Shown here in pieces: positions 8,505-18,766 of a stretch of 64,000 nucleotides of DNA. Under the pieces are notes generated by a model. It was not told the origin of the DNA. It did not search any database and saw nothing but the letters and a program-made list of their open reading frames with translations. Numbering within the stretch: position 1 is the first letter of the stretch; each line of letters opens with the position of its first letter. A program made the translations under genes and the position numbers. This stretch comes from Lachnospiraceae bacterium (lineage in GTDB: Bacteria; Bacillota; Clostridia; Lachnospirales; Lachnospiraceae): NCBI GenBank assembly GCA_024682375.1, contig JAIKZI010000066.1, positions 1 to 64,000 on the forward strand. Reading direction: 5' to 3'.

Positions 8505-9026
8505 TTAGATGAGCTCAAGAAGTACTTCGAGTGCTCCGTCACCTTTTCTCTGGCCAATCTTTACAATTCTTGTGTAACCACCGTTACGGCCAACGTACTT
8601 AGGTGCTACTTCTTCAAAGATGTAGTTAGGTACGTTAAGTGACTTTCTCTTCTTCTGAGAAACAACTTCAGATACAGGGTAAAGAACCTTGAGCATCTGA
8701 CGACGTGCATGAAGTCTTGAAGGCTGATCCTTCTTGATTGTCTTATCAACTGTATCGTATACAGTTACCTTCTTGCCGTCTTTAACTTCTTTAACTCTCT
8801 TACCGTCAGCGTCTTTACGAGCGACTTTAGCCTGAACAGTAACTTCGTCAAAGTTGTTCATCTCTTTAACAGCTGAAGCGATGATTCCTTCAGCGATCTT
8901 TCTTACTTCCTTAGCCTTAGCTTCAGTTGTAACGATCTTTCCGTTAACGAGAAGTGATGTAACCTGTCCTCTAAGAAGAGCTTTTCTCTGTGAAGAAGTT
9001 CTTCCAAGTTTTCTATATTTTGCCAT
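8505..9026 (-). CDS. rplQ: Ribosomal protein L17
   Basis: 50S subunit protein L17, the last gene of the alpha operon. The N-terminal MAKYRKLGRTSSQRKALLRG and the C-terminal GGYTRIVKIGQRKGDGALEVLLELI are diagnostic. At 173 residues it is longer than the usual 112-130. The extra residues are a lysine-rich insertion (about 65-100, around GKRVKEVKDGKKVTVYDTVDK) in the middle of the protein. RBS AAGGAG. It is separated from rpoA by 130 bases that contain two hairpins and is followed by a strong terminator. Confidence 0.97.
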   Translation of the reverse strand: MAKYRKLGRTSSQRKALLRGQVTSLLVNGKIVTTEAKAKEVRKIAEGIIASAVKEMNNFDEVTVQAKVARKDADGKRVKEVKDGKKVTVYDTVDKTIKKDQPSRLHARRQMLKVLYPVSEVVSQKKRKSLNVPNYIFEEVAPKYVGRNGGYTRIVKIGQRKGDGALEVLLELI

Positions 9027-9156
9027 TTTTTACTCCTTATCTAATGGTATACCAATTGATGCCTTTAGGACTTATTCAATTGGCATATAGTTCCATTTAG
9101 AGATTCAAAGTCATGTGCCTAGACCGGACTTATCATGACCTCTTTAATATTACTTA
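9027..9156 (-). promoter_or_regulatory. Structured rpoA-rplQ spacer
   Basis: On the minus strand the spacer contains two inverted repeats: GTCATG...CATGAC, and CCAATTGA...TCAATTGG flanked by TATG and TATA. Both could form stem-loops in the mRNA ahead of rplQ. The function is unknown; processing or independent control of L17 are possible. Confidence 0.4.
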
Positions 9157-10119
9157 TTAATCTTCAGTGATACGAAGCTTAAGGTTAAGCTCTTCGAGCT
9201 TGTTAAGTACTTCATCAAGAGACTTCTTACCAAGGTTACGAACCTTCATCATCTCATCTGGAGTCTTATTGCAAAGCTCTTCCACTGTATTAATTCCTGC
9301 TCTCTTCAAGCAGTTGAATGAACGAACTGAAAGTTCAAGTTCATCGATTGTCATAGACATTGTAGCATGTGTATTATCTGTCTCCTGTGGAGCGATAACT
9401 GATGCTTCTTTAGCAGCTTCTGTAAGGTTAACGAAGAGGCTTAAGTGCTCTGACATAACCTTAGCAGCAAGACTTACTGCTTCGTCTGGTGCGATAGCTC
9501 CGTTTGTGAAAACGTCGAGTGTAAGCTTATCGTAATCTGTCTGCTGACCAACACGAGTATTTTCAACCTTAAGGTTTACTCTGTCGATTGGTGTGTAGAT
9601 AGAATCGATAGCAATAACACCGATAGGAGTGTCATCAGACTTGTTCTTATCTGCTGAAATGTATCCACGACCATCTGTAATAGTCATATCGATGAAAAGC
9701 TTGCTTTCTTTGCCACCGTTAAGGTGTGCAATTACGAGATCTTTGTTGATGATCTCAAGGTCATCGCTGAGCTGAATATCAGCTGCTGTTACGACGCCTT
9801 CGCCTTCGAAGTCGATATATGCCTTTTTAGGCTCACCATTACCGCTGTTATCACGGATAGCAAGTTCCTTGATATTAAGAACGATCTCTGTTACATCTTC
9901 CTTAACACCAGGGATAGAGCTGAACTCATGAAGTACGCCATCAATTTTGATCTGGCTTACTGCAGCTCCAGGCAGAGAAGAAAGCATGATTCTACGAAGA
10001 GAATTTCCGAGTGTAGTTCCGTAACCTCTTTCAAGAGGCTCAACTACAAAACGGCCATACTTCTTGTCTTCAGATATCTCGGCGATTTCAATGTTGGGTT
10101 TTTTGAAATCAAACACCAC
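9157..10119 (-). CDS. rpoA: RNA polymerase alpha subunit
   Basis: The alpha subunit that nucleates RNA polymerase assembly. The N-terminal domain (1-230) contains the conserved [21 protein letters not shown]. The C-terminal domain (about 250-320), which contacts UP elements and activators, contains [16 protein letters not shown] and [11 protein letters not shown]. The length of 320 residues is normal. It lies 42 bases downstream of rpsD in the usual alpha-operon order. Confidence 0.98.
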   Translation of the reverse strand: MVFDFKKPNIEIAEISEDKKYGRFVVEPLERGYGTTLGNSLRRIMLSSLPGAAVSQIKIDGVLHEFSSIPGVKEDVTEIVLNIKELAIRDNSGNGEPKKAYIDFEGEGVVTAADIQLSDDLEIINKDLVIAHLNGGKESKLFIDMTITDGRGYISADKNKSDDTPIGVIAIDSIYTPIDRVNLKVENTRVGQQTDYDKLTLDVFTNGAIAPDEAVSLAAKVMSEHLSLFVNLTEAAKEASVIAPQETDNTHATMSMTIDELELSVRSFNCLKRAGINTVEELCNKTPDEMMKVRNLGKKSLDEVLNKLEELNLKLRITED

Positions 10120-10161
10120 TGTACCTCCATCCTTTTACTGAATTCTTAGCAACTTTACTTA

Positions 10162-10755
10162 TTACTTTGAATACAGCTCGACGATAAGCATCTCATTTAC
10201 AGGAACGTCGATCTGGTCTCTTGAAGGAAGAACCTTAACTGTTCCTTTGAGGTTTTCGCTATCACATTCAAGCCATTCTGGTACTACTCTACCGTTTGTT
10301 GTTTCAAGAATGTCCTTGAATCTCTGAAGATCTTTCTTCTTTTCAGCAACTTCAATAACGTCACCGGCTTTAACCTGGTAAGATGGAATGTTTACAACCT
10401 TACCATTTACAAGAAACATCTTGTGGTCAACAACCTGACGAGCTTCTCTTCTTGTACGAGCGAAGCCAAGACGGAATACAACATTGTCGAGACGAGACTC
10501 GAGCATTGTCATCAGGTTATCACCTGTCATTCCCTTCATTCTTGTTGCTTTCTTATAATAGTTACGGAAAGGCTTCTCAAGCATTCCGTAGATGAATTTA
10601 GCCTTCTGCTTTTCTCTTAACTGAAGACCATATTCTGAAATTTTACGACGTGAGTTCCTCGGCTGTCTTTTAGACTTCTTATCTACTCCAAGATATACAG
10701 GATCAAGGCCGAGGGATCTGCATCTCTTAAGGACAGGTGTTCTGTTTACTGCCAT
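10162..10755 (-). CDS. rpsD: Ribosomal protein S4
   Basis: 30S assembly protein S4. The S4 RNA-binding domain is seen in [25 protein letters not shown]. The length of 197 residues is typical. The N-terminus ([23 protein letters not shown]) lacks the four-cysteine zinc knuckle, so it is the C-minus type. It is encoded within the alpha operon between rpsK and rpoA, as in most Clostridia, and not as a separate autoregulated gene as in Bacillus. Confidence 0.97.
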   Translation of the reverse strand: MAVNRTPVLKRCRSLGLDPVYLGVDKKSKRQPRNSRRKISEYGLQLREKQKAKFIYGMLEKPFRNYYKKATRMKGMTGDNLMTMLESRLDNVVFRLGFARTRREARQVVDHKMFLVNGKVVNIPSYQVKAGDVIEVAEKKKDLQRFKDILETTNGRVVPEWLECDSENLKGTVKVLPSRDQIDVPVNEMLIVELYSK

Positions 10756-10772
10756 ATTTTATTCCCTCCTGA

Positions 10773-11162
10773 TCAGACTCTTCTACGCTTTGGCGGACGA
10801 CATCCGTTATGTGGTACTGGTGTTACATCCTGAATACTTGTAACCTGAATACCATTTGCTGCGAGCGCTCTAATAGCTGCTTCTCTACCTGAACCAGGTC
10901 CCTTTACCATAACATCTACAGACTTCAGACCTGTTGGTGCTGCAGCCTTTGCCGCTGTCTCAGCCGCCATCTGTGCGGCGTACGGAGTAGATTTCCTTGA
11001 ACCCTTAAAGCCTAGTCCACCAGCTGATGCCCATGAAAGAGCATTTCCGTTAGCATCTGTAAGTGTAACAATAGTATTGTTAAAAGATGCCTGAATATGT
11101 GCCTGGCCATGTTCAACGTTTTTCTTGACACGCTTTTTTGTGACCTTATTTGTTTTAGCCAT
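10773..11162 (-). CDS. rpsK: Ribosomal protein S11
   Basis: 30S platform protein S11. Diagnostic motifs are [37 protein letters not shown] and the C-terminal [15 protein letters not shown]. The length of 129 residues is standard. It sits between rpsM and rpsD in the conserved alpha-operon order. Confidence 0.98.
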   Translation of the reverse strand: MAKTNKVTKKRVKKNVEHGQAHIQASFNNTIVTLTDANGNALSWASAGGLGFKGSRKSTPYAAQMAAETAAKAAAPTGLKSVDVMVKGPGSGREAAIRALAANGIQVTSIQDVTPVPHNGCRPPKRRRV

Positions 11163-11211
11163 AATAAAAAACTAACCTACTTTCTTGAATTTTACCGAAA
11201 ACGAAAATTAA

Positions 11212-11583
11212 TTATTTCTTCTTGTTTGCGATTGTCTTACGTGGGCCTTTTCTAGTACGAGCATTAGTCTTAGTCTTCTGACCACGTACTGGAAGTCCCT
11301 TTCTGTGACGAATTCCGCGGTAGCATCCGATCTCAGTGAGACGCTTAATGTTCATAATAACTTCTCTTCTAAGATCACCTTCTACTAGGATGCCGCTCTC
11401 ATCAAGAGCATTACCGATCTTCTTAACTTCATCATCTGTTAGATCCTTTACTCTTGTGTCAGGATTTACTCCTGCAGCTTCAAGAATCTTTACAGCACTA
11501 GTTTTTCCAATGCCGTAGATATAAGTCAATCCGATCTCGATTCGTTTTTCTCTCGGCAAATCCACACCTGCAATTCGAGCCAT
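11212..11583 (-). CDS. rpsM: Ribosomal protein S13
   Basis: 30S head protein S13, which contacts the P-site tRNA and L5 across the subunit bridge. I start at [14 protein letters not shown] (ATG 11583), preceded by GGAGG ten bases upstream. The track start adds ten residues not found in the family. The helix-hairpin-helix [24 protein letters not shown] is intact. It has 123 residues. It follows rpmJ after a structured 139-base spacer. Confidence 0.97.
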   Translation of the reverse strand: MARIAGVDLPREKRIEIGLTYIYGIGKTSAVKILEAAGVNPDTRVKDLTDDEVKKIGNALDESGILVEGDLRREVIMNIKRLTEIGCYRGIRHRKGLPVRGQKTKTNARTRKGPRKTIANKKK

Positions 11584-11722
11584 GTGTATCTTTTCCTCCA
11601 ATTTTTTAAACAATTACAATCTGAGCCCATCATTTGGTATGTGAAATGATAGACTCGGTCTATAAAATCAGAAAGACATTACGTCCTTCTGCAGCCGCTA
11701 ATTTTAAGTATTTGAGAGACAA
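11584..11722 (-). promoter_or_regulatory. Structured rpmJ-rpsM spacer with two stem-loops
   Basis: On the minus strand, GAAGGAC-GTAAT-GTCTTTC (11671-11689) and GAGTCTATCATTT...AAATGATGGGCTC (11623-11656) each form a stem, the second with a few mismatches. The spacer is unusually long for a ribosomal operon. It could be a protein-binding leader controlling rpsM and downstream genes; that is inference. Confidence 0.45.
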
Positions 11723-11836
11723 TTAGCCCTGTCTCTGCTTATGCTTGGGATTTTCACAGATGATTCTGATTTTCCCTTTTCTCTTAATTACCTTGCACTT
11801 TTCGCACATAGGCTTAACGGAAGATCTTACTTTCAC
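11723..11836 (-). CDS. rpmJ: Ribosomal protein L36 (not in ORF track)
   Basis: A 37-residue protein too short for the track. It reads [20 protein letters not shown] and then [18 protein letters not shown]. The start codon is GTG, with AGGAGG nine bases upstream. Three cysteines and one histidine (CEKC...C....H) form the zinc site, so this is the C+ type. It is located between infA and rpsM as usual and is the first gene after the strong internal promoter. Confidence 0.96.
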   Translation of the reverse strand: MKVRSSVKPMCEKCKVIKRKGKIRIICENPKHKQRQG

Positions 11837-11933
11837 GGGATGTACCTCCTCTCCTGATCTCACTTTTCAAGCATATTCTAAAAACGTTTTTAAAAAAGGC
11901 TGCAACCCACCTCTTAAAAAACGTTCGTTACAA

Positions 11934-11962
11934 ATTATATCTACAGTTAGATGAATTGTCAA
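11934..11962 (-). promoter_or_regulatory. Perfect-consensus internal promoter before rpmJ
   Basis: On the minus strand, TTGACA, exactly 17 bases, TATAAT. Both boxes match the housekeeping sigma consensus fully. It begins right after the infA stop codon, 98 bases before the rpmJ start, and should boost rpmJ-rpsM-rpsK-rpsD-rpoA-rplQ. The transcript would begin with an AACGTTTTT...AAAAACGTT stem. Confidence 0.8.
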
Positions 11963-11965
11963 TAT

Positions 11966-12184
11966 TTATTTATCTCTCCATACAATTCGACCTTTTGTCA
12001 GATCATATGGTGACATTTCAATAGTAACCTTGTCTCCTGGAAGGATTCTAATGTAGTTCATTCTTAGCTTACCGCTGATATGAGCTAAAATCTCAAGTCC
12101 ATTTTCAAGTTTTACCTGAAACATAGCATTTGGAAGTTTCTCAAGGACTGTTCCTTCTACTTCAATAGTATCTGCTTTTGACAA
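11966..12184 (-). CDS. infA: Translation initiation factor IF-1
   Basis: A 72-residue S1/OB-fold protein that binds the 30S A site during initiation. It matches [20 protein letters not shown] at the N-terminus and [27 protein letters not shown] at the C-terminus. It directly follows adk. The map gene (methionine aminopeptidase), often found between adk and infA in Firmicutes, is absent. Confidence 0.98.
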   Translation of the reverse strand: MSKADTIEVEGTVLEKLPNAMFQVKLENGLEILAHISGKLRMNYIRILPGDKVTIEMSPYDLTKGRIVWRDK

Positions 12185-12203
12185 AACTATTCCTCCTGTA
12201 AAT

Positions 12204-12854
12204 TTACTTATCTAAGATCTTAGTAATAAGATCAAATTCTTCATCGATTGCATTTTTTCCGCTGACAGAATCTAAAACTCCAAGATTTCTATAATAATCT
12301 ACGAGTGGCTCTGTCTGCTCATGATAAACTGAAAGTCTTTTAAGAACTACTTCTGGTTTATCATCTTCTCTCTGTACGAGTGTCTCGCCATCATCATCAC
12401 AAATTCCATCAGTCTTAGGCTTAAGTGATGGTGTAACTGTATGATAAATTCTCTTGCACTTAGGACAAGATCTTCTACCAGACATTCTTTCAACGATATC
12501 CTCGTCACTTATTTCAAGATTGATAACGTGATCAACCTTTTCATCAGTCTTTGAAAGTTCTTTTGTAAGAGCTTCTGCCTGAGGGATTGTTCTTGGGAAT
12601 CCATCAAGGATGAATCCTTCTTTACAATCTGCTTTACGAATTCTGTCTGCGACAAGATCACAAGTGAGTTCATCAGGAACTAATGCTCCTTCATCCATGA
12701 ACGCTTTTGCTTTCTTACCGAGCTCTGTCTGATTCTTGATATTCTCTCTAAAGATATCTCCTGTTGAGATATGAGGAATATTGTAATGAGCAGAAAGTCT
12801 GGATGCCATAGTACCTTTTCCAGCACCAGGTGCACCTAACATAACAATCTTCAT
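12204..12854 (-). CDS. adk: Adenylate kinase
   Basis: Interconverts ATP, AMP and ADP. I start at [15 protein letters not shown] (ATG 12854), preceded by GGAGAACCT. The track start adds seven residues. The P-loop is GAPGAGKGT and the AMP-binding segment contains [12 protein letters not shown]. The lid carries CPKCKRIYH and later CDDD, a zinc-binding lid with three cysteines and probably one aspartate. It has 216 residues. It lies 13 bases after secY, as usual. Confidence 0.97.
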   Translation of the reverse strand: MKIVMLGAPGAGKGTMASRLSAHYNIPHISTGDIFRENIKNQTELGKKAKAFMDEGALVPDELTCDLVADRIRKADCKEGFILDGFPRTIPQAEALTKELSKTDEKVDHVINLEISDEDIVERMSGRRSCPKCKRIYHTVTPSLKPKTDGICDDDGETLVQREDDKPEVVLKRLSVYHEQTEPLVDYYRNLGVLDSVSGKNAIDEEFDLITKILDK

Positions 12855-12867
12855 AGGTTCTCCATTT

Positions 12868-14181
12868 CTATTCACTTAGGAATCCCTTGTAATTTCTAAC
12901 TAACATTTGTGACTCAACCTGCTGTAGTGTTTCAATAACAACACCTACAATGATAATGATTGAAGTTCCACCAAATGAAACATTTGCTTTGAATAATCCA
13001 TTAAGAACTATTGGAAGCATTGAAACAATTGAAAGACCGACTGCACCAATCAAAATAATATAATTTAGAATTGATGTAAGGTAATCGCTTGTTGGCTTAC
13101 CAGGTCTAATACCTGATATGAATCCACCAGATTTCTTCATATTATCTGCAATCTCAAGTGGGTTAAATGTTATTGATGTATAGAAATATGCAAAAGCTAT
13201 AATCAGAACTAAATAAAGTACTGCGCCTAATGTATATATCCAATTTGTTTTGTTGAACCAATTTGATTCAGACATACATCTTAGTACTGTTGCCCAAAAT
13301 CCTGTACCCTGTCCAACTCCAAGGAATGAACAAATGATAACAGGTGTCTGCATAAGAGACTGAGCGAAGATAACTGGCATAACACCACCAGTATTAACTT
13401 TAAGAGGAATATGTGTACTCTGTCCTCCATAAGTTCTCTTGCCTCTAAGCATTTTTGAGTACTGAACAGGGATCTTTCTTTCAGCTCCCTGAAGAACTAC
13501 TACCATAAGTACAATTGCAATGATAACTGCTGCAATGATAACACCAGCTAAAATTCCATTTGCAACTCTCTGGCCCTTGATAAACTGATTAAACAGAGTA
13601 GTCAAGTCTTCTGGTACTCTAGAAATGATATTTACAATAAGTACGATAGAAATACCGTTTCCAATACCATTTTCAGTAATTCTCTCACCAATCCACATAA
13701 GGATTGTTGAACCAGCTGTAAGTACTGCAATGAGTGTTATAACGCTCATTGGACCATAATTTTCTAAATAGCCGCTTCTTCCGAATCCGATAGCCATAGC
13801 TCCTGATTCAAGAAGTGAAAGACCAACTGTTACAAAACGAGTGATCTTTGTCATAAAACGACGTCCCTGCTCCCCATCTCTTGATATCTCTTCCAGCTTA
13901 GGAAAAGCGATCGTGAGAAGCTGAATAATAATCGAAGAAGTAATATATGGCGTAATATTCAGCGCAAAAATACTCATTCGTTCAAGCGAACCGCCGGTGA
14001 TCGCATCGAAAAAATTCATGGATTCACCAGCGTTGCCGAACAAGCTGTCAAATACGCCTTCGCTTACTCCCGGAGCGGGAATCTGAGAACCAAGTCTAAT
14101 AACAAAAAGCATTAGAAATGTGAAGAATATTCTATTTCTCAGATCTTTGATTTTAAAAGCATTGCGAAGGGTTTTAAGCAT
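12868..14181 (-). CDS. secY: Protein translocase subunit SecY
   Basis: The channel-forming subunit of the Sec translocon. It has about ten hydrophobic segments in 437 residues. Typical motifs include [16 protein letters not shown] in helix 1, the plug region, and [19 protein letters not shown] near the C-terminus. It lies between rplO and adk in the spc operon, 1 base after the rplO stop, so translation is probably coupled. Confidence 0.97.
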   Translation of the reverse strand: MLKTLRNAFKIKDLRNRIFFTFLMLFVIRLGSQIPAPGVSEGVFDSLFGNAGESMNFFDAITGGSLERMSIFALNITPYITSSIIIQLLTIAFPKLEEISRDGEQGRRFMTKITRFVTVGLSLLESGAMAIGFGRSGYLENYGPMSVITLIAVLTAGSTILMWIGERITENGIGNGISIVLIVNIISRVPEDLTTLFNQFIKGQRVANGILAGVIIAAVIIAIVLMVVVLQGAERKIPVQYSKMLRGKRTYGGQSTHIPLKVNTGGVMPVIFAQSLMQTPVIICSFLGVGQGTGFWATVLRCMSESNWFNKTNWIYTLGAVLYLVLIIAFAYFYTSITFNPLEIADNMKKSGGFISGIRPGKPTSDYLTSILNYIILIGAVGLSIVSMLPIVLNGLFKANVSFGGTSIIIIVGVVIETLQQVESQMLVRNYKGFLSE

Positions 14182-14182
14182 A

Positions 14183-14623
14183 TTAGATCACCTCGCAGCT
14201 TCCACCTGCCGCTTCAATCTTTTCCTTAGCTGATGAGCTGAAAGCTGCTGCTTTAACAACAAGCTTCTTTGTAAGCTCACCGTTACCAAGAATTTTAATA
14301 CCGTCTCTAGAATTCTTAACGATTCCAGTATTCTTAAGAAGCTCTGCATCAATTACAGTTCCGTTGTCAAATCTGTCGAGAACAGAAACATTAATTGTTA
14401 CGATTTCCTTAGTATTACGGTTTGTAAATCCTCTCTTAGGGATTCGACGGAAAAGTGGCATCTGTCCACCTTCGAATCCTGGTCTAGGCGCACCTGAACG
14501 TGCTTTCTGACCTTTATGTCCTTTACCGGCTGTCTTTCCGTTTCCTGAACCATGACCGCGGCCTCTTCTGAAGTTGTCGCTCTGCACGCTTCCCTTAGCC
14601 GGAGATAGATTAGATAAATCCAT
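14183..14623 (-). CDS. rplO: Ribosomal protein L15
   Basis: 50S protein L15. The N-terminal [12 protein letters not shown], the glycine- and basic-rich tail [23 protein letters not shown], and [20 protein letters not shown] are diagnostic. It has 146 residues. It is in the standard spc position between rpmD and secY. Confidence 0.98.
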   Translation of the reverse strand: MDLSNLSPAKGSVQSDNFRRGRGHGSGNGKTAGKGHKGQKARSGAPRPGFEGGQMPLFRRIPKRGFTNRNTKEIVTINVSVLDRFDNGTVIDAELLKNTGIVKNSRDGIKILGNGELTKKLVVKAAAFSSSAKEKIEAAGGSCEVI

Positions 14624-14647
14624 TTTAATACCTCCTATATTCCAGTA

Positions 14648-14836
14648 TTAAGCATCGACTTCTTCAACAGTTACCATATGGCGAACGTTCTGAATCATTC
14701 CTCTAGTAGCCTTGTTGTCTGGAAGAACAACTGTTGAATTAATCTTATGAAGTCCGAGTGCCTCTACGGTCTTTACGTTTCTTGGAACCTGTCCGATTTT
14801 AGACTTCACTAATGTAATTTTTAAACTTTTAGCCAT
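14648..14836 (-). CDS. rpmD: Ribosomal protein L30
   Basis: A small 50S protein of 62 residues. I start at [12 protein letters not shown] (ATG 14836), with AAGGAGG six bases upstream. The track start overlaps the rpsE end and adds six residues. The motif [22 protein letters not shown] is typical of bacterial L30. Confidence 0.96.
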   Translation of the reverse strand: MAKSLKITLVKSKIGQVPRNVKTVEALGLHKINSTVVLPDNKATRGMIQNVRHMVTVEEVDA

Positions 14837-14846
14837 GATATCCTCC

Positions 14847-15356
14847 TTAACCAAGAACTTCTTCTACGCTCTTACCGCGAAGACGAGCTACTTCTTCAGG
14901 GGACTTAAGCTCTGAAAGAGCCTTAATTGTTGCAAGAACAACGTTCTGCTTGTTTGAAGAACCAAGTGACTTAGTACGGATATTCTGGATACCTGCAAGA
15001 TCACATACGGCACGAGCAGGACCACCAGCGATTACACCAGTACCTTCTGGAGCCTTCTTAAGAAGAACAGATGCACCTGTGTGCTTACCAATGATGTCAT
15101 GAGTAATGCTGTGTGCTTCGTTCATCTTAACTTCTACCATGTTCTTGATGGCATCTTCTTTACCCTTACGGATAGCGTCTGGGATCTCAGCTGACTTACC
15201 AAGACCAGCACCTACGTGTCCGTTACGGTCTCCAACTACAACGAGGGCTGCGAAACGCATGTTACGTCCACCCTTAACTACCTTCGTTACTCTTTTGATT
15301 GCTACTACCTGGTCATCTAATTCCATCTGACCGAGGTCGATATTTGTATTCTTCAT
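14847..15356 (-). CDS. rpsE: Ribosomal protein S5
   Basis: A 30S decoding-fidelity protein. The N-terminal double-stranded-RNA-binding fold has [28 protein letters not shown]. The C-terminal domain has [19 protein letters not shown] and ends in the [11 protein letters not shown] region. It has 169 residues. It lies between rplR and rpmD. Confidence 0.98.
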   Translation of the reverse strand: MKNTNIDLGQMELDDQVVAIKRVTKVVKGGRNMRFAALVVVGDRNGHVGAGLGKSAEIPDAIRKGKEDAIKNMVEVKMNEAHSITHDIIGKHTGASVLLKKAPEGTGVIAGGPARAVCDLAGIQNIRTKSLGSSNKQNVVLATIKALSELKSPEEVARLRGKSVEEVLG

Positions 15357-15371
15357 TTATCGTGTTCCTCC

Positions 15372-15740
15372 TTAGAATTCAAGACCAGCTTCTCTAGCAG
15401 CGTCTGCAAGAGCTGCTACTTTACCTTTATAAATGTAGCCGCCACGGTCGAATACAACTTCTTTAATACCTTTTTCGATTGCCTTCTTAGCAATTGCTGT
15501 ACCAAGAGCCTTAGCTGCTGCTACGTCGTTTGTGTGCTCGAGATCACCCTTCAGATCTTTATCAAGAGTTGAAGCAGCAACTAAAGTGTTGCCAGCTTCA
15601 TCATCGATAACCTGTACATACATATTCTTATTGCTTCTGAATACGCAGAGACGCGGTCTGTCAGGGGTGCCTACGAGATGATTTCTTAATCTTCTGTGCT
15701 TTTTCTCGCGAACTAAAGATCTAGATTTCTTATTGATCAT
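15372..15740 (-). CDS. rplR: Ribosomal protein L18
   Basis: 50S protein that binds 5S rRNA. Motifs are [27 protein letters not shown] near residue 25 and the C-terminal [28 protein letters not shown]. It has 122 residues. It lies between rplF and rpsE. Confidence 0.98.
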   Translation of the reverse strand: MINKKSRSLVREKKHRRLRNHLVGTPDRPRLCVFRSNKNMYVQVIDDEAGNTLVAASTLDKDLKGDLEHTNDVAAAKALGTAIAKKAIEKGIKEVVFDRGGYIYKGKVAALADAAREAGLEF

Positions 15741-15758
15741 ATCTTCTCACTCCTTCAA

Positions 15759-16298
15759 TTATTTCTTACCGGTCTTGCCTGCAAGACGGCGAACATGTTC
15801 TGTAGAATACTTAATACCTTTACCCTTGTATGGTTCAGGTTTTCTCTTCTCGCGGATATTAGCCGCATACTGTCCGACCTTTTCCTTGTCAATTCCGGAA
15901 ACAATGATGTTATTACCTTCGACTTTTGATTCAATTCCTTCTGGATCTTCCATCTCTACTGGATGTGAATATCCAAGGTGAAGTGTCAACTTCTTACCAG
16001 ACTTTTCAGCACGATATCCGACACCATTGATTTCAAGAGTCTTAGTATATCCCTCAGCTACGCCTGTTACCATATTCTGAATCAGAGATCTAGTAAGGCC
16101 GTGAAGTGATTTATTTTTCTTTAAATCATTTGGTCTCTCAACGATAACTTCTTCGCCTTCTTTCTTGATAGTCATCTCAGCTGGGAGAACTCTATCAAGA
16201 GTACCTTTAGGACCTTTTACAGTCACATGATTATTTTCTGCAATATCTACAGTTACACCTGCAGGGATTGCGATTGGCATTCTTCCTATACGTGACAT
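15759..16298 (-). CDS. rplF: Ribosomal protein L6
   Basis: 50S protein L6 near the GTPase centre. It begins [15 protein letters not shown] and contains the signature [26 protein letters not shown] at the C-terminus. It has 179 residues. It is in the standard spc position after rpsH, with a 78-base spacer upstream. Confidence 0.98.
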   Translation of the reverse strand: MSRIGRMPIAIPAGVTVDIAENNHVTVKGPKGTLDRVLPAEMTIKKEGEEVIVERPNDLKKNKSLHGLTRSLIQNMVTGVAEGYTKTLEINGVGYRAEKSGKKLTLHLGYSHPVEMEDPEGIESKVEGNNIIVSGIDKEKVGQYAANIREKRKPEPYKGKGIKYSTEHVRRLAGKTGKK

Positions 16299-16376
16299 GC
16301 CCGTACCTCCATTTGTATGTCCGACCTAAATGATCGGTTTATACTTTTTTCCTATTAATATTACGTATACGTTCTC

Positions 16377-16778
16377 TTACCAAACGTATGCAAGAACTTC
16401 TCCACCAACACCAAGCTTACGAGCTTCTTTGTCAGTGATTACGCCCTTGTTTGTTGAAAGGATAGCAACTCCAAGTCCACCAAGAACTCTAGGTACGTTG
16501 TCCTTTCCAGCGTATACACGAAGACCTGGTTTAGAGATCTTCTTAATACCTGAAATAATCTGATCTTTCTTAGCACCTGAGTACTTAAGAGTTACACGGA
16601 TTGATTTGAACTGTCCGTCTTCTACGATCTCATATTTCTCTACATATCCCTCGTCAACAAGAATATCGGCGATGGAAATCTTCATCTTTGATACAGGAAT
16701 ATCTACTGTATCATGCTTTGCAGTATTTGCATTACGGATTCTCGTAAGCATATCTGCGATTGGATCACTTATATTCAT
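16377..16778 (-). CDS. rpsH: Ribosomal protein S8
   Basis: 30S assembly protein S8; in other bacteria it can also repress spc-operon translation. It begins [22 protein letters not shown] and ends [10 protein letters not shown], with the signature [15 protein letters not shown]. It has 133 residues. Confidence 0.98.
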   Translation of the reverse strand: MNISDPIADMLTRIRNANTAKHDTVDIPVSKMKISIADILVDEGYVEKYEIVEDGQFKSIRVTLKYSGAKKDQIISGIKKISKPGLRVYAGKDNVPRVLGGLGVAILSTNKGVITDKEARKLGVGGEVLAYVW

Positions 16779-16803
16779 GATTTTTTGTCCTCCTACAAAA
16801 AGC

Positions 16804-16989
16804 TTACCAGGAAGCCTTCTTTACTCCAGGGATCTCACCCTTATACGCAAGTTCACGGAAACATACTCTGCAGATTCCGTATTTCTTTAGTACAGAATGA
16901 GGACGACCGCAGATCTTACAGCGTGTATATTCTCTTGTAGAGAATTTCTGCTTTCTTGCCTGCTTAACTTTCATTGATTTCTTAGCCAT
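16804..16989 (-). CDS. rpsZ: Ribosomal protein S14, zinc-binding type Z
   Basis: A 61-residue S14 of the short C+ type. Two CxxC pairs (CKICGRPH and CRVC) form the zinc site, and the sequence begins [24 protein letters not shown]. Zinc-independent S14 paralogues are longer and lack these cysteines. It lies between rplE and rpsH as in most Firmicutes. Confidence 0.97.
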   Translation of the reverse strand: MAKKSMKVKQARKQKFSTREYTRCKICGRPHSVLKKYGICRVCFRELAYKGEIPGVKKASW

Positions 16990-17004
16990 GTTTTCCTCCT
17001 GAAA

Positions 17005-17544
17005 TTACTTAGCGAAAGGCATTCCGAAGAATCTTAACAATTCTCTAGCTTCCTCATCTGTCTTTGCTGTTGTAACAACAATGATATCCATTCCACGGAT
17101 CTTATCAACCTTATCGTACTCGATTTCTGGGAAGATGATCTGCTCTTTGATACCAAGTGCATAGTTTCCTCTACCATCGAATGAATCAGCGTTGACACCT
17201 CTAAAGTCACGTACACGTGGAAGTGCAAGATTTACGAGACGATCAAGGAAATCGTACATACGCTCACCACGAAGTGTAACCTTACATCCGATACCCTGTC
17301 CTTCTCTGATCTTGAAGTTCGCTACTGAATTCTTAGCCTTAGTAACAACTGGCTTCTGTCCTGCGATAGTTGTCATGTCTGCTACTGCAGCATCAAGAAT
17401 CTTTGCATTTTCCTTAGCTTCACCAACACCCATGTTGATAACGATCTTCTCAAGCTTAGGAATTTCCATTTCATTCTTATATCCGAACTTATCCATCATC
17501 TGCTTTGTGATGTTGTTCAAATATTCATCTTTAAGTCTACTCAA
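17005..17544 (-). CDS. rplE: Ribosomal protein L5
   Basis: 50S central-protuberance protein that binds 5S rRNA. Motifs are [35 protein letters not shown] and [21 protein letters not shown]. It has 179 residues. It follows rplX by 26 bases. Confidence 0.98.
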   Translation of the reverse strand: MSRLKDEYLNNITKQMMDKFGYKNEMEIPKLEKIVINMGVGEAKENAKILDAAVADMTTIAGQKPVVTKAKNSVANFKIREGQGIGCKVTLRGERMYDFLDRLVNLALPRVRDFRGVNADSFDGRGNYALGIKEQIIFPEIEYDKVDKIRGMDIIVVTTAKTDEEARELLRFFGMPFAK

Positions 17545-17570
17545 AGTAATAGTCCTCCTTTCCGTAAATA

Positions 17571-17879
17571 TTAGTCGATCTTCTCGCCAGTAATCTTAGC
17601 GATACGAACTTTTTTACCGTCTTCAACCTTGAAGCCAACTCTTGTTGTCTTGCCGTCTACAAGAAGCATTACGTTAGAAAGGTCGATAGGAGCTTCCTGC
17701 TCAACGATTCCACCGTTCTGGTTAGCCATGCTTGGCTTTGTGTGCTTCTTGATCATGTGAACGCCTTCAACAACTACACGGTTGTTCTTACGATCAACGG
17801 AAAGGACTTTTCCTTCATTATTCTTATCAGCACCAGCGATAACACGTACTGTATCGCCAACTTTGATTTTTGTTGTCAT
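17571..17879 (-). CDS. rplX: Ribosomal protein L24
   Basis: 50S assembly-initiator protein with an N-terminal KOW motif ([21 protein letters not shown]). The segment [24 protein letters not shown] is typical. It has 102 residues. It lies between rplN and rplE. Confidence 0.98.
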   Translation of the reverse strand: MTTKIKVGDTVRVIAGADKNNEGKVLSVDRKNNRVVVEGVHMIKKHTKPSMANQNGGIVEQEAPIDLSNVMLLVDGKTTRVGFKVEDGKKVRIAKITGEKID

Positions 17880-17890
17880 CCTGCTACCTC

Positions 17891-18259
17891 CTACAATACT
17901 TCAGGAGCAAGAGAAACAATCTTCATAAACTTCTTGTCACGAAGTTCTCTTGCAACTGGTCCAAAGATACGTGTTCCTGTTGGAGTATTGTCATCTTTAA
18001 TGATAACGGCTGCGTTCTCATCGAATTTGATGTAGCTTCCGTCTTTACGGCGTACGCCTCTCTTTGTACGAACGACAACGGCCTTTACAACATCACCCTT
18101 CTTTACAACTCCGCCGGGTGTTGCCTCTTTTACAGTAGCACGTACAACGTCGCCGATGTTTGCATATCTCCTTGTGGAGCCGCCTGTAACACGGATTACG
18201 AGAAGCTCTCGCGCACCAGTATTATCAGCTACAGTTAATCTGCTTTCCTGCTGTACCAT
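17891..18259 (-). CDS. rplN: Ribosomal protein L14
   Basis: 50S protein forming an inter-subunit bridge. It begins [24 protein letters not shown] and ends [17 protein letters not shown], the standard bacterial termini. It has 122 residues. Confidence 0.98.
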   Translation of the reverse strand: MVQQESRLTVADNTGARELLVIRVTGGSTRRYANIGDVVRATVKEATPGGVVKKGDVVKAVVVRTKRGVRRKDGSYIKFDENAAVIIKDDNTPTGTRIFGPVARELRDKKFMKIVSLAPEVL

Positions 18260-18277
18260 TTCAAGCCTCCTTAATCC

Positions 18278-18535
18278 TTATTTAGCTCTTTCAATAACTG
18301 AAACAAGTCTCCATCTCTTATCTCTAGAAAGTGGTCTTGTTTCCATAACACGAACTGTGTCACCCTTATGTGCTTCATTATTCTCGTCATGTGCTTTTAG
18401 CTTGTAAGCCTTCTTGACGATCTTGTTATATAGAGGATGGCGTTCGTTAGTGTTAACAGTCACAACGATAGTTTTATCCATCTTGTCAGATGTGACAATT
18501 CCTACACGTGTTTTTCTAAGATTTCTCTCTTCCAC
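18278..18535 (-). CDS. rpsQ: Ribosomal protein S17
   Basis: 30S OB-fold protein. The signature is [16 protein letters not shown], and the C-terminal half has [21 protein letters not shown]. It has 85 residues. It lies between rpmC and rplN. Confidence 0.98.
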   Translation of the reverse strand: MEERNLRKTRVGIVTSDKMDKTIVVTVNTNERHPLYNKIVKKAYKLKAHDENNEAHKGDTVRVMETRPLSRDKRWRLVSVIERAK

Positions 18536-18559
18536 GTCTGTTCTCCTTTCGTGATCCTA

Positions 18560-18766
18560 TTACCTAGCCATTCTCTTCTCTGTAATGAGTGTCTGAATAC
18601 GGGCAATATTCTTTCTAACTTCCTTGATTCTACCTGTATTTTCAAGCTGATTAGTTGCATTCTGGAATCTAAGGTTAAAAAGTTCCTTCTTTGCATCTAC
18701 AAGCTCAGCAGAAAGTTCTTCTACAGACTTTGTACGTAAGTCCTGTACATAATCCTTAGTTTTCAT
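18560..18766 (-). CDS. rpmC: Ribosomal protein L29
   Basis: A small helical 50S protein near the exit tunnel. I start at [18 protein letters not shown] (ATG 18766), which overlaps the rplP end by 11 bases. The track start adds 12 residues outside the family pattern. Diagnostic [29 protein letters not shown] is present. It has 68 residues. Confidence 0.96.
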   Translation of the reverse strand: MKTKDYVQDLRTKSVEELSAELVDAKKELFNLRFQNATNQLENTGRIKEVRKNIARIQTLITEKRMAR

